Source: Sphingobacterium sp. SGR-19
GTDB taxonomy: Bacteria > Bacteroidota > Bacteroidia > Sphingobacteriales > Sphingobacteriaceae
NCBI RefSeq assembly: GCF_011043555.1
Contig: NZ_JAAKGS010000003.1
Span: 62,001 to 126,000, forward strand
Direction of reading: 5' to 3'
DNA: 64,000 nt
Of the stretch, positions 46,412-55,313 are shown piece after piece; within the stretch, counting starts at the first letter, position 1; each line of letters begins with the position of its first letter. The notes beneath the pieces are model-generated. The model was not told the DNA's origin. It saw only the letters and a program-made list of their open reading frames with translations, and made no database searches. Made by a program: the position numbers and the translations under genes.

Positions 46412-46474
46412 TGTCCAAAATGGCCGAAAATGGCCGAAATGGCAACAAATGTCCGAAAATGGTCGAAATGTCCA
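46412..46474. repeat. Six 10-bp-phased repeats of TGGCCGAAA
   Basis: Units of 9-10 bases (TGTCCAAAA, TGGCCGAAAA, TGGCCGAAA, TGGCAACAAA, TGTCCGAAAA, TGGTCGAAA, then TGTCC) follow without interruption. The spacing is one helical turn. The array lies in the divergent region between the HU-like remnant and the PurM-like gene, just upstream of the remnant's -7 element. The rest of the 310-base gap (46264-46573) holds no gene. Confidence 0.6.
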
Positions 46475-46557
46475 GTAGTGTATCACCCACCTCACCGACT
46501 GTTTTCTCCATATAGCGAATTTTTATCTTTCCGTTATAGGAATATCATTGGGTTTAT

Positions 46558-46565
46558 TATTTTTG
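46558..46565 (+). promoter_or_regulatory. -7 promoter element of the PurM-like operon
   Basis: TATTTTTG ends 8 bases before the ATG at 46574, which implies a nearly leaderless transcript. It decides against the 48-codon longer frame from 46430. Confidence 0.4.
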
Positions 46566-46573
46566 CACATACG

Positions 46574-47752
46574 ATGTCAGACTTAAAATACAACCAAAGG
46601 GGTGTGTCCGCAGGTAAAGAGGATGTACACAACGCGATCAAGAACATTGACAAGGGATTATTCCCGAAAGCTTTCTGTAAAATCATCCCCGACATACTAG
46701 GGGGCGACGAAGCTTGGTGCAACATTATGCACGCTGATGGCGCCGGCACCAAATCCTCATTGGCTTATGTATACTGGAAAGAAACCGGTGATAGCTCCGT
46801 TTGGCGTGGTATTGCTCAGGACGCCATTATTATGAATCTAGATGATCTGCTTTGTGTAGGAGCCGTCGATAATATCTTACTCTCATCTACTATTGGACGA
46901 AACAAAAATCTTATTCCGGGAGAAGTCATCGCCGAAATCATCAACGGCACGGAGGATATCCTTGCGGAATTGCGACATTTAGGTATCGGCATCTACTCTA
47001 CCGGAGGAGAAACTGCCGACGTCGGTGATTTAGTGCGTACCATTATTGTAGACAGCACCGTAATGTGCCGTATGAAACGGGAGGATGTCATTTCTAATCA
47101 CCGCATTAAGGCTGGAAACGTTGTTGTAGGATTAGCATCATATGGACAAGCAAGCTATGAAAAAGAATATAACGGCGGCATGGGTTCCAATGGTTTGACA
47201 TCTGCTCGCCACGATGTTTTTCATAAATATGTAGCGGAAAAGTATCCCGAAAGTTACGATCCTGCTGTTCCTTATGAATTGGTATTTTCTGGCAGTTGCA
47301 ATTTAACCGATCCGATAAAAATAAATGAAAACGAAGATGTAACCGCCGGCAAGCTTGTCCTCTCGCCTACCCGCACGTATGCTCCCGTCATCAAGACAAT
47401 TCTCGACAAATATCGTCAGCAAATTGATGGGATGGTTCACTGTTCCGGAGGGGCACAAACCAAAGTATTACATTTTGTTGAAGAGGTGCATGTCATCAAG
47501 GATAATTTATTTCCTACTCCGCCACTGTTTGACCTCATTCAAAAACAGTCCAACACGGCTTGGGAAGAGATGTATAAGGTCTTTAACATGGGACATCGTA
47601 TGGAACTGTATGTTCCGCAAGAAATTGCCGAGGGTATCATCAGTATATCCAAATCGTTTGGCATCGCAGCACAAATTATCGGCCGTGTAGAAGAGGCCAC
47701 CTCAAAGAAAGTTACTATTCGCTCGCCACACGGGGAGTTTATTTATGAGTGA
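46574..47752 (+). CDS. AIR synthase-related protein (PurM-like)
   Basis: A 392-residue ATP-grasp-independent PurM/PurL-fold enzyme, probably phosphoribosylformylglycinamidine cyclo-ligase in this phylum. It begins MSDLKYNQRGVSAGKEDV; the family nucleotide-binding features are HADGAGTKSSLAYVYWKETG, DLLCVGAVDNILLSSTIGRN, GGETADVGDLVRT and the C-terminal NMGHRMELYVP. It makes AIR from FGAM in purine synthesis if it is PurM. The start at 46574 excludes a low-quality 48-residue extension that would run through the repeat array. It is followed after 13 bases by the retropepsin-like gene and rimK. Confidence 0.88.
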   Translation: MSDLKYNQRGVSAGKEDVHNAIKNIDKGLFPKAFCKIIPDILGGDEAWCNIMHADGAGTKSSLAYVYWKETGDSSVWRGIAQDAIIMNLDDLLCVGAVDNILLSSTIGRNKNLIPGEVIAEIINGTEDILAELRHLGIGIYSTGGETADVGDLVRTIIVDSTVMCRMKREDVISNHRIKAGNVVVGLASYGQASYEKEYNGGMGSNGLTSARHDVFHKYVAEKYPESYDPAVPYELVFSGSCNLTDPIKINENEDVTAGKLVLSPTRTYAPVIKTILDKYRQQIDGMVHCSGGAQTKVLHFVEEVHVIKDNLFPTPPLFDLIQKQSNTAWEEMYKVFNMGHRMELYVPQEIAEGIISISKSFGIAAQIIGRVEEATSKKVTIRSPHGEFIYE

Positions 47753-47765
47753 GGAGCGAGGATAA

Positions 47766-48176
47766 ATGCAAGAGAAACGTATCATTGGCCGCATAGAAAC
47801 AGTAAATCTCCCAGAGCTGGGGCTCTATAATATTTGTGCAAAAGTGGATACGGGTGCGGAGACCTCTGTGCTACATTGCAACGAATATAAAATTTTTGAA
47901 AAAGATGGACATCGTTATATCCGATGCACTATCCAGGGACACCCCGACTTTACTTTTCTCATCCATCGGGAACGCGTCGTGAAAAGCTCTTTCGGACAAT
48001 CCGAAACAAGACATATTTTTATAACGAAGATAAAATTGTTCAACAAGCTATTCGACATTAAATTATCTGTCAGAGACCGTTCCTCTATGTCCTATCCTAT
48101 GCTGTTGGGCAGAAACTTCATTAGCGGTAAATTCTTAGTCGATGTATCACACGACCATCTGGCAAAGAATATATAA
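47766..48176 (+). CDS. Retropepsin-like 'ATP-dependent zinc protease' family protein
   Basis: A 136-residue protein of the family commonly annotated as ATP-dependent zinc protease (DUF785), which has a retropepsin-like fold. The aspartic-protease motif is DTGAETS in AKVDTGAETSVLHCN (about residues 29-43). The C-terminal MLLGRNFISGKFLVDVS matches the family. Members are regularly encoded with RimK, as here, where rimK starts 56 bases downstream; they may trim or regulate glutamylated S6. The protease activity of the group is not well shown. Confidence 0.85.
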   Translation: MQEKRIIGRIETVNLPELGLYNICAKVDTGAETSVLHCNEYKIFEKDGHRYIRCTIQGHPDFTFLIHRERVVKSSFGQSETRHIFITKIKLFNKLFDIKLSVRDRSSMSYPMLLGRNFISGKFLVDVSHDHLAKNI

Positions 48177-48232
48177 CGATACGCCGAAACTTATATAAGA
48201 CTCATCTGTTTTAACTATAAAAAATACTTCCC

Positions 48233-49168
48233 GTGAATATTGCTGTATTATCAACAAATAAAAATCTCTATTCGACCAAACGTTTAGTCGAAGCCGTTCA
48301 ATCCCGTGGACACCATTGCGTAGTCATCGACCACAGCAAATGCTACGTGGGCATTCAACAGGGAAAACCTACTATTCATTATAAAGGACAAGATTTATCC
48401 CATATTGACGCCATTATCCCACGAATTGGCTCCTCACTGACCTTCTACGGTTCGGCTATCGTGCGTCAGTTTGAAGTAATGGGTGTCGTATCCGCCAACC
48501 CAAGTCAAGCTATTACCCGTTCTCGGGATAAATTGCGTTGCATGCAGATTTTGTCGGGCGCTGGCCTCGGTCTTCCCATTACCGGCTTCGCTCGCTCGGT
48601 TTCCGACGTAGACGATTTGATCAGCATGGTGGGTGGCGCACCATTGGTTATTAAGCTATTGGAAGGAACACAGGGTATAGGTGTTGTATTGGCGGAAACG
48701 AAGAAAGCCGCCTCTTCGGTTATCGAAGCCTTCTATGGCCTGGGCAACAACATCTTGATACAGGAATATATTAAAGAAGCGAAAGGTACAGATATCCGGG
48801 CTTTTGTTGTGGATGGAAAAGTAGTGGGAGCTATGAAACGTACGGCTAAGGAAGGCGAGTTCCGCTCGAATCTCCACCGCGGCGGAAGTGCTGAAATTGT
48901 AAAGCTGACACGTGCAGAAAAACAGACAGCGGTATCCGCAGCCAAAGCTATGGGGCTCACCGTAGCAGGCGTAGACATGCTTCCCTCAGCACGTGGACCA
49001 CTTATTCTGGAAGTCAATTCATCACCTGGATTAGAAGGAATTGAAACCGCCACGGGGAAAGATATCGCCAGCGAGATTGTGAAGTACCTAGAAGGTCAAT
49101 ATGCGGTTACGCAGGCTGCCAAGACCGTTAATATAAAACGCAAGGTAAAAAAAGAGAGCAAATTGTAA
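48233..49168 (+). CDS. rimK: RimK-type glutamate ligase (ribosomal protein S6 modification)
   Basis: A 311-residue ATP-grasp ligase. The start codon is GTG ([21 protein letters not shown]), matching the N-terminus of RimK. The central [20 protein letters not shown], the ATP-grasp [20 protein letters not shown] and [18 protein letters not shown], and the [15 protein letters not shown] magnesium/product site are all present. RimK adds glutamates to the C-terminus of ribosomal protein S6. It is the third gene of the PurM-like operon and ends in a basic tail (KRKVKKES). Confidence 0.92.
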   Translation: MNIAVLSTNKNLYSTKRLVEAVQSRGHHCVVIDHSKCYVGIQQGKPTIHYKGQDLSHIDAIIPRIGSSLTFYGSAIVRQFEVMGVVSANPSQAITRSRDKLRCMQILSGAGLGLPITGFARSVSDVDDLISMVGGAPLVIKLLEGTQGIGVVLAETKKAASSVIEAFYGLGNNILIQEYIKEAKGTDIRAFVVDGKVVGAMKRTAKEGEFRSNLHRGGSAEIVKLTRAEKQTAVSAAKAMGLTVAGVDMLPSARGPLILEVNSSPGLEGIETATGKDIASEIVKYLEGQYAVTQAAKTVNIKRKVKKESKL

Positions 49169-49197
49169 ACTCGTTATTTTTAATCTTTCCAAATATG

Positions 49198-49215
49198 TAC
49201 TATGCTAGCATAGTA
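49198..49215. promoter_or_regulatory. 18-bp perfect palindrome upstream of the Fe-S oxidoreductase genes
   Basis: TACTATGCTAGCATAGTA is a perfect inverted repeat. Its end lies 14 bases before the -7 element at 49230, so it covers the -33 region. The position suits an operator for a dimeric regulator. No cognate regulator gene is adjacent. Confidence 0.5.
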
Positions 49216-49229
49216 TTAAACCATATCAT

Positions 49230-49237
49230 TATATTTG
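49230..49237 (+). promoter_or_regulatory. -7 promoter element of the Fe-S oxidoreductase operon
   Basis: TATATTTG lies 23 bases before the start at 49261, and just downstream of the palindrome. Confidence 0.5.
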
Positions 49238-49260
49238 TGTAGAAACCAACTAAAATAGTT

Positions 49261-50553
49261 ATGATGGGGCAAATCATCTTCTTTTGTTTGTTTATGATCG
49301 CTGTAGCGGTCTTCATTCGAAACGCTCGCCATATCTACAGAAACATTAAGTGCGGCAAGGCCGTAAACCGAAGTGACAGGCCAGCTAAACGCTTAAAACT
49401 GATGCTTCTGGTCGCTTTCGGACAGAAAAAGATGTTCAAGAAGCCACTGGCCGCCCTATTGCATTTAGGCGTATATTTAGGTTTCTGCATTATTAACATC
49501 GAGATGTTGGAAATCATCATCGACGGGTTATTCGGCACACATCGTGTATTTTCCTCGTTAGGATCGGTTTATAACGGTCTTATATACGCTTTTGAGTGGA
49601 TAGCTTTTGCGGTACTACTTAGTTGCGTTATCTTTCTTGTTCGACGAAATGCACTTCATATTTATCGTTTTGGCGGTCGAGAGCTCAAAAACTGGCCAAA
49701 GACAGACGCCAATCTTATTTTAATTGCGGAGATTTTACTTATGACAGCGTTTCTTTTCATGAACGCTGCCGACTTTAAACTTCAACAACTTAACCACCCT
49801 TCCTATCATCACGCAGGTGCGTTTCCCATCAGCCAGTTTCTACTTCCTTTATTGCCGGAATCAGCGTCTCAATTGGTGGGAATAGAAAGATTCTCCTGGT
49901 GGTTCCATATTATCGGGGTATTAGCCTTCTTAAACTACCTCCCTATATCAAAACATTTGCATATTATTCTAGCTTTCCCGAACACCTATTTTTCGAAATT
50001 AGAGCCAAAGGGTAAATTCAACAATATGCCTGCCGTAACCGAAGAAGTGAAAGTAATGCTGGACCCATCGCTTCCCCCACCCACAGGAGAAGTTAACCGG
50101 TTTGGCGTTAGGGACGTGCAGGATCTCACCTGGAAAAATCTTCTGGATGCCTACACCTGTACCGAATGTGGCCGCTGTACGGCGGTCTGCCCGGCCAACA
50201 TCACAGGCAAGCTTTTGTCACCTCGCAAAATCATGATGGACACCCGGGATCGGTTAGCGGAAGTAGGACAAAATATGGTAAAAAACGGGGATTTTCAAGA
50301 CGATAACAAATCGTTGATCGATACCTATATTACGAGAGAAGAAATATGGGCATGCACAACGTGCAACGCCTGTGTTGAAGCTTGCCCGGTCAATATCGAT
50401 CCGTTGGAGATTATCATCGGATTACGCCAATATGCAGTAATGGAGGAATCACAAGCACCTGCAAGTATCAACGCCATGTTTGGCAATCTAGAAAATAACG
50501 GAGCACCTTGGAAATATGCACAAGCGGATCGTGCAAATTGGACAAATCAATAA
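49261..50553 (+). CDS. Membrane-bound Fe-S protein, HdrC/HdrE-like fusion
   Basis: A 430-residue protein. The N-terminal 240 residues have about five membrane segments, resembling the haem-b-binding membrane subunit of heterodisulfide reductase or nitrate reductase. The C-terminal part has two 4Fe-4S motifs: CTECGRCTAVCPAN (about residues 300-313) and CTTCNACVEACPVN (about 365-378). It should carry electrons from the quinone pool to the partner encoded next. The pair occurs together in many Bacteroidota without the rest of a methanogen-type complex. The ORF ends 10 bases before the partner's start. Confidence 0.87.
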   Translation: MMGQIIFFCLFMIAVAVFIRNARHIYRNIKCGKAVNRSDRPAKRLKLMLLVAFGQKKMFKKPLAALLHLGVYLGFCIINIEMLEIIIDGLFGTHRVFSSLGSVYNGLIYAFEWIAFAVLLSCVIFLVRRNALHIYRFGGRELKNWPKTDANLILIAEILLMTAFLFMNAADFKLQQLNHPSYHHAGAFPISQFLLPLLPESASQLVGIERFSWWFHIIGVLAFLNYLPISKHLHIILAFPNTYFSKLEPKGKFNNMPAVTEEVKVMLDPSLPPPTGEVNRFGVRDVQDLTWKNLLDAYTCTECGRCTAVCPANITGKLLSPRKIMMDTRDRLAEVGQNMVKNGDFQDDNKSLIDTYITREEIWACTTCNACVEACPVNIDPLEIIIGLRQYAVMEESQAPASINAMFGNLENNGAPWKYAQADRANWTNQ

Positions 50554-50563
50554 CAACGAACTT

Positions 50564-51358
50564 ATGGAGACACCATTTCATATCCCTACAGTAGCAGAAA
50601 TGACAGCAAAAGGCGAACGTCCGGATCTTTTGTTTTGGGTCGGATGCGCAGGTAGTTTCGATGAACGCGCCCAGCGTATTACCAAATCCATTTGTAAGAT
50701 TCTACAACATGTAGGCATCAAATACGCCATCTTAGGTACAGAAGAAAATTGCACGGGCGATCCGGCAAAAAGAGCGGGAAACGAGTTTCTCTTTCAGATG
50801 CAGGCAATGATGAATATCGAGGTATTATATGGGTATGAAATAACGAAGATTGTCACGGCATGTCCTCATTGTTTCAATACACTTAAAAATGAATATCCAG
50901 ATTTGGGTGGTAATTTTGAAGTCATCCATCATACCCAACTTATCCAGTCGTTAATAGCCGATGGAAAACTCAAACCCGCCGATGGAAATGAATTTAAAGG
51001 AAAACGTATTACCTACCATGATCCCTGTTATTTAGGTCGTGCCAATGAGGTCTATGAAGCACCCCGGAAGGTGCTGGAAATACTTGACGCAGATCTAGTT
51101 GAACTAAAACGCTGTAGAAGTAACGGTCTGTGCTGTGGCGCAGGTGGTGCGCAGATGTTCAAAGAACCGGAAGCGGGAAAAAAAGATGTCAACATAGAAC
51201 GTGTGGAAGATGTGATCGAATCGAAGGCAACCATAGTTGCTGCCGCTTGTCCGTTCTGTATGACCATGCTACGGGACGGTGTTAAAGCGAAAGAAAAAGA
51301 ACAAGAGATTCAGGTGCTGGATGTTGCTGAGATTACCGCCAAAGCGAATAAGCTTTAA
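50564..51358 (+). CDS. Cysteine-rich-domain (CCG) Fe-S oxidoreductase, HdrB-like
   Basis: A 264-residue soluble protein with two CCG domains: CAGSFDERAQ and CPHCFNTLKNEYP in the first, and HDPCYLGRANEVY, LCCGAGGAQMF and CPFCMTM in the second. Two CCG domains bind a noncubane cluster pair in HdrB-type subunits that reduce or oxidise thiols. The start at 50564 (METPFHI) is preferred to an in-frame ATG at 50516, which overlaps the upstream gene by 38 bases. It forms a unit with the membrane Fe-S protein. The electron acceptor is unknown. Confidence 0.87.
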   Translation: METPFHIPTVAEMTAKGERPDLLFWVGCAGSFDERAQRITKSICKILQHVGIKYAILGTEENCTGDPAKRAGNEFLFQMQAMMNIEVLYGYEITKIVTACPHCFNTLKNEYPDLGGNFEVIHHTQLIQSLIADGKLKPADGNEFKGKRITYHDPCYLGRANEVYEAPRKVLEILDADLVELKRCRSNGLCCGAGGAQMFKEPEAGKKDVNIERVEDVIESKATIVAAACPFCMTMLRDGVKAKEKEQEIQVLDVAEITAKANKL

Positions 51359-51431
51359 CGTTAAAAAAATATCTCGTCAAACTTCATTTAACAGTACGAT
51401 AAGGGCATTGTTTGCCATTTGGTTTATCTTT

Positions 51432-52276
51432 TTATGCTATAGCTTTTCTCAACGTTTCGATGTCGATTTTCTTCATTTTGTAAAAAGCAGCACTCACTTT
51501 GGGTGCGAGTTGGGGGTCGGTCATCCAAACGATTAATTGTTTGGGAACTACCTGCCACCAAACCCCAAATTTATCGCGAATCCATCCACATTGGCTTTCT
51601 TCCCCTCCATCGGCAAAAGCATTCCAGAACCGATCAATTTCTTCTTGGGTTTCACATTCAATGAACATGGAATTTCCCCAAGAAAATTGAAAATCAGGCC
51701 CATTTCCGCCGTCCATCACCGCCATAACACAATCATCCAATACAAACTGTGCGTGCATCACCAAGCCTTTCATCTCCCCTTCTTGGTGTTTCATCACACC
51801 GTCTAATTTGCTGTTTTCAAACAGCTTCACATAAAAAATCAATGCTTCTTCTGCCCTACCATTGTACTCCTGAGTGAACATATAAGTCGGAATAAATTTT
51901 TGTCCGTGTACATCGTCGTTTACTTTCCCAAAATAAAGTTGCCACGAAACACCAAATTTGTCTTGAATCCAGCCGTATTTTTCGCTCCATTCGTATTTAT
52001 CTAGCTGCATCAGCACTTTTCCGCCATCAGATAGTTTGTTCCAGATGTTTTCCAGTTCGTCTTTATCTTCTAAAACAGCCATAAACGAAACAGCAGGGTT
52101 CGGCTTGACTTCCGGTCCGCCATTCAGCGCAAGAAACTTTTGTCCACTCAGTTCAAATGTGACGACCATTTGCGTGTCTGTCGTAATTTTTCCATCGCCG
52201 AAGATATCGATATAGAATTGAGCAGCATCTTTTCCGTCCTTGTCGAACCAGATGCAGGGTAAATATTCTTCTTCAT
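51432..52276 (-). CDS. PhnB-like VOC superfamily protein, apparent frameshift near the start
   Basis: The intact frame encodes 245 residues (51432-52169) with two VOC/PhnB-like domains: FELSGQKFLALNGGP, VSWQLYFG and WTxxFG-like KFGVSWQ in the first, and the same fold repeated from about residue 90 (PTYMFTQEYNGRAEEALIFYVKLF). The missing first strand is encoded upstream in two frames: ATG at 52276 gives MKKNIYP, then after a shift near 52256-52259 the frame CIWFDKDGKDAAQFYIDIFG joins the main frame. A single missing T would explain this. It may be a sequencing error or a real mutation. The family function is glyoxalase/dioxygenase-like and undefined here. Confidence 0.7.
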
Positions 52277-52296
52277 GACATTGAATATAAATCGTT

Positions 52297-52734
52297 TCAG
52301 CTTTTCATAAAATCAAATGCACCTTTTCTTAAATGGATACCGTATTCTAACCAAGCTTTCATGCAAGCCAGAAAGTTAGCCCATCCCTCGCTTTGACCGA
52401 TTGCCCATTTGATGCCTTCATCATCAGACTGATGTCCTTCTTCAAAAACGCGCACAACCGTATCGCCCTTCGCCAGCGATTCTAGTTTGATTTCTACGAC
52501 CGAATCTGGATCCCAGACAAAGGAAATATATTCGTTTTCTCTGATTTCCCTTATCGAGACCGGGAAACTATCTTCAAATTCCGGAAATTCCCAATGAATT
52601 TCTTGCCCAGACTTCATACGTCCCGAACTTTTGGAAATAAAATAATTTACCATAATTTCCGGATCCACGATACTCTCAAAAACCTCTTCTATTGGCTTTT
52701 GTATTCCGATGGATGCTTTTGCTGTTACTTTCAT
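52297..52734 (-). CDS. SRPBCC (AHSA1-like) protein
   Basis: A 145-residue START-like protein. Recognisable features are the N-terminal strand VTAKASIGIQKPIEEVFESIVDPEIM, the WEFPEFEDSFPVSIREIRENEYISFVWD sheet and the C-terminal helix GWANFLACMKAWLEYGI. This is the AHSA1/SRPBCC fold, which often holds small hydrophobic ligands or acts as a co-chaperone. It is directly upstream of the VOC gene on the same strand; such pairs are common but their role is undefined. Confidence 0.83.
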   Translation of the reverse strand: MKVTAKASIGIQKPIEEVFESIVDPEIMVNYFISKSSGRMKSGQEIHWEFPEFEDSFPVSIREIRENEYISFVWDPDSVVEIKLESLAKGDTVVRVFEEGHQSDDEGIKWAIGQSEGWANFLACMKAWLEYGIHLRKGAFDFMKS

Positions 52735-52893
52735 GTTACAATAATTTTTTAAGTTGTCAAAAACTTAAGGATAGTATATATCCGAAATGACAAGTTCCAA
52801 ATATTTTTAATGAAAAGTCTTTCCATAGGACAAGAAAATAGGACCTTATAAATATCCAGCAAATTATTAAAGTATAAACTGGAATATAAAAAC

Positions 52894-52915
52894 AAAGAGG
52901 TCATTTGACCTCTTT
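52894..52915 (-). terminator. Terminator of the tRNA-Leu transcript
   Basis: A perfect 10-bp stem (AAAGAGGTCA with TGACCTCTTT) lies 21 bases past the tRNA. On the minus strand GTTTTTA follows. Confidence 0.7.
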
Positions 52916-52935
52916 AACAGTTGATTATTTGATTG

Positions 52936-53019
52936 TGCCCAGGAGCAGATTCGAACTGCCACGCCCTTGCGAGCGCCACCCCCTCAAGATGGTGCGTCTA
53001 CCAATTTCGCCACCTGGGC
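52936..53019 (-). tRNA. tRNA-Leu (GAG anticodon)
   Basis: On the minus strand an 84-base class II tRNA reads GCCCAGG at the 5' end and CCTGGGCA at the 3' end, forming the acceptor stem. The D arm contains AAATTGGTAGACGC. The anticodon stem CCATC/GGTGG encloses the loop TTGAGGG with anticodon GAG. The long variable arm is CGCTCGCAAGGGCG, and the T arm contains GTTCGAATC. CCA is not encoded. Confidence 0.95.
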
Positions 53020-53081
53020 ATTGCGTTAGCAAAAGTAATGCTTTTTAGGACATTTGAAAAAGATTTTCGGCAATTTTGCGA

Positions 53082-53960
53082 TTATTTCTGTAAGTTATTG
53101 TCTATCAAAGTTTGGATGATTCCATCTACTAATCCTACCCTAGGAGCTACAATATTCTTCAAACGACCTACCCTCATAATAGTAAGGAAAATCTCCGCAG
53201 CCGGAATAATAACATCAGCCCTATCCTGCTTTAATCCCAGCACATGGATACGGTCTTTAAGAGAATAAGCATTCAAGTGTTGATAAATAGCTCTAAGCTT
53301 AGCATAGGACATTGGTTTGTCAGCCTTGTCGTTGGCAATCCGCGAAAGCTTGTTGATATTCCCTCCAGTTCCGATACCATATATTTGTTTATACTTTTTG
53401 GTATGATCTTTTATCCATCGTCTCATATCATCCCAAGTATCGGGACTGTCTTGGTTGTCTAATATTCGTATAGTTCCTAAATTAAAAGATTTGGAAGCTA
53501 CAAGCGTTCCATCCGCGAAAAGAGAAATCTCTGTACTTCCTCCTCCCACATCAATATAGAGATAAACTTTGTCAGCATCCATCTTATCCTGAAGATGGCT
53601 ATTATAAATAATTTTAGCTTCCTTGCTGCCGTCTATGATTTGAATATCGACTCCCACTTTTTTACATGCTTTTACAATATCCGCTCCATTGTCCGCATCC
53701 CGCATGGCAGAAGTAGCACAGGCCATATAGTCAGAAACACGATAAACATCCATCAAATTGCGAAAAGCTTGCATCGTTTTCACCATATTATCAAATTTAG
53801 TTTTCGATATATGATGATCTATAAATGCATCATCTCCCAAACGCAAGGGTACACGAATAAGTGCCTCTTTCTTAAATTCAACAGGCGTAGTTTCAGGATT
53901 AACCTCTGCAATCAATAATCTAACGGCGTTAGATCCGATGTCTATAGCTCCGTATCTCAC
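53082..53960 (-). CDS. Ppx/GppA-family phosphatase
   Basis: A 292-residue ASKHA-fold enzyme of the single-module type. The first phosphate motif is IDIGSNAVRLLIAE (residues 6-19), and the second is YIDVGGGSTEISLF. ATSAMRDADNG is the usual middle motif. Such enzymes hydrolyse inorganic polyphosphate or pppGpp. The HD domain of larger Ppx proteins is absent. No polyphosphate kinase gene is nearby. Confidence 0.87.
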   Translation of the reverse strand: MRYGAIDIGSNAVRLLIAEVNPETTPVEFKKEALIRVPLRLGDDAFIDHHISKTKFDNMVKTMQAFRNLMDVYRVSDYMACATSAMRDADNGADIVKACKKVGVDIQIIDGSKEAKIIYNSHLQDKMDADKVYLYIDVGGGSTEISLFADGTLVASKSFNLGTIRILDNQDSPDTWDDMRRWIKDHTKKYKQIYGIGTGGNINKLSRIANDKADKPMSYAKLRAIYQHLNAYSLKDRIHVLGLKQDRADVIIPAAEIFLTIMRVGRLKNIVAPRVGLVDGIIQTLIDNNLQK

Positions 53961-54102
53961 AGATAAAATTTTTGATGGTTTTGATTATAACTTTAATAAT
54001 GTACAATATTAACAAATCCAATATTAATATTGTATTAAGTTAATGTATCATTTTATTTTTATCCTTTCTATTATCTTTACAAAAAAAATCAAACATTAGT
54101 CT

Positions 54103-55182
54103 ATGTCTACAAAAGAACAGAAAATAGCAAGTTTTGACCCCTCACAACCGGGATTGGCCGGTGCTAGTATCTATGGTTTACCCTTTACTGCAGAAGAAAG
54201 TGAAATTATCGTCGTGCCGGTTCCTTGGGAAGTAACCGTTAGTTATGGTGCGGGAGCATCACTGGGCCCGGAAGCTATTATGGAAGCGTCCTTTCAAGTA
54301 GACCTACTTCATCAAGAATTTCCCGAACTATGGAAACTCGGCATCTATCTGGACAAAGCTCCTGAACATTGGCTATCCAATAACAAACGGTACAAAGCGT
54401 TAGCCCAACCCATTATTGAAGCTCTGGAAGCAGGAAAGGATATTGAACAAAGCCCCGAACTACAAACAGATTTAGCCGTTATCAACGAAGCTTGTGAGAC
54501 GTTAAATAGTGCTTTACATCAACGGGTGTCAAATTGGTTGGAAAAAGGGAAAAAAGTAATCCTGCTCGGCGGCGACCATTCTACTCCTTTGGGATATTAC
54601 CGTGCTTTAGCGGATAGATATCATGATTTCGGTATTCTCCATTTTGATGCCCACATGGATTTACGCATCGCTTATGAAGGTTTTACCTATTCGCATGCGT
54701 CTATTATGTACAATGCCATTCAGCTACCCCAAGTCAGCAAATTGATCCAAGTAGGGATACGTGACTTCTGTGAACAAGAGGTTTCCGTTATAAGATCGTC
54801 TGACAAAATACATGTTTTTACAGATTCAGACCTCAAAGCAAAACAATTTGAGGGGAAAACCTGGCGACAACAAGTAGATGAAGTTATCAATTTACTTCCC
54901 GACAATGTGGCTGTGAGTTTCGATATCGACGCCTTATATCGTTGGTACTGTCCCAACACTGGCACACCTGTTCCAGGAGGACTATCTTATGAGGAAGTGA
55001 CCTATATGCTGAGCGCTCTGGCTAATTCTGACAAACGCATTATTGGAATTGACCTGGTCGAAGTCTCGCCTGGCGAGACCGATGAATGGGACGGGAATGT
55101 CGGTGCACGGCTCTTATTCCATCTATGTGGGGTAATGGCAAAAAGTAACGGATTACATACAGGTACCGCTATTACTTTTTAA
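54103..55182 (+). CDS. Arginase/formimidoylglutamase family ureohydrolase
   Basis: A 359-residue binuclear-manganese hydrolase. All metal motifs are intact: GGDHS (His159), DAHMD (Asp182, His184, Asp186) and FDID (Asp274, Asp276), followed by CPNTGTPVPGG. The family includes arginase, agmatinase, guanidinobutyrase and formimidoylglutamase; the substrate cannot be chosen from these motifs. The gene is alone; the nearest promoter-like element is TATCTTTA about 25 bases upstream. Confidence 0.87.
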   Translation: MSTKEQKIASFDPSQPGLAGASIYGLPFTAEESEIIVVPVPWEVTVSYGAGASLGPEAIMEASFQVDLLHQEFPELWKLGIYLDKAPEHWLSNNKRYKALAQPIIEALEAGKDIEQSPELQTDLAVINEACETLNSALHQRVSNWLEKGKKVILLGGDHSTPLGYYRALADRYHDFGILHFDAHMDLRIAYEGFTYSHASIMYNAIQLPQVSKLIQVGIRDFCEQEVSVIRSSDKIHVFTDSDLKAKQFEGKTWRQQVDEVINLLPDNVAVSFDIDALYRWYCPNTGTPVPGGLSYEEVTYMLSALANSDKRIIGIDLVEVSPGETDEWDGNVGARLLFHLCGVMAKSNGLHTGTAITF

Positions 55183-55282
55183 AAAGTAATATGCATTCAG
55201 GCAGACTACGGTCTGCCTTTGTTATATTTTTCTCTCCATTCTTTTCTTGCCTTATGGCAAGACGTTCCCTTCTCCAAGCGCT

Positions 55283-55290
55283 TATCTTTG
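55283..55290 (+). promoter_or_regulatory. -7 promoter element of the VOC protein gene
   Basis: TATCTTTG lies 23 bases before ATG 55314. It supports that start and not the in-frame ATG at 55191. Confidence 0.45.
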
Positions 55291-55313
55291 ATGTAAACAA
55301 AACATCTAAGATC

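Noticed and set aside
46430-46573. 48-codon N-terminal extension of the PurM-like gene
   Set aside because: It runs through the phased repeat array and the promoter region, and the family starts at MSDLKYNQRG.
52933-53268. 111-codon plus-strand ORF across the tRNA
   Set aside because: The region encodes a complete tRNA-Leu on the other strand, and the rest is the end of the Ppx/GppA gene.
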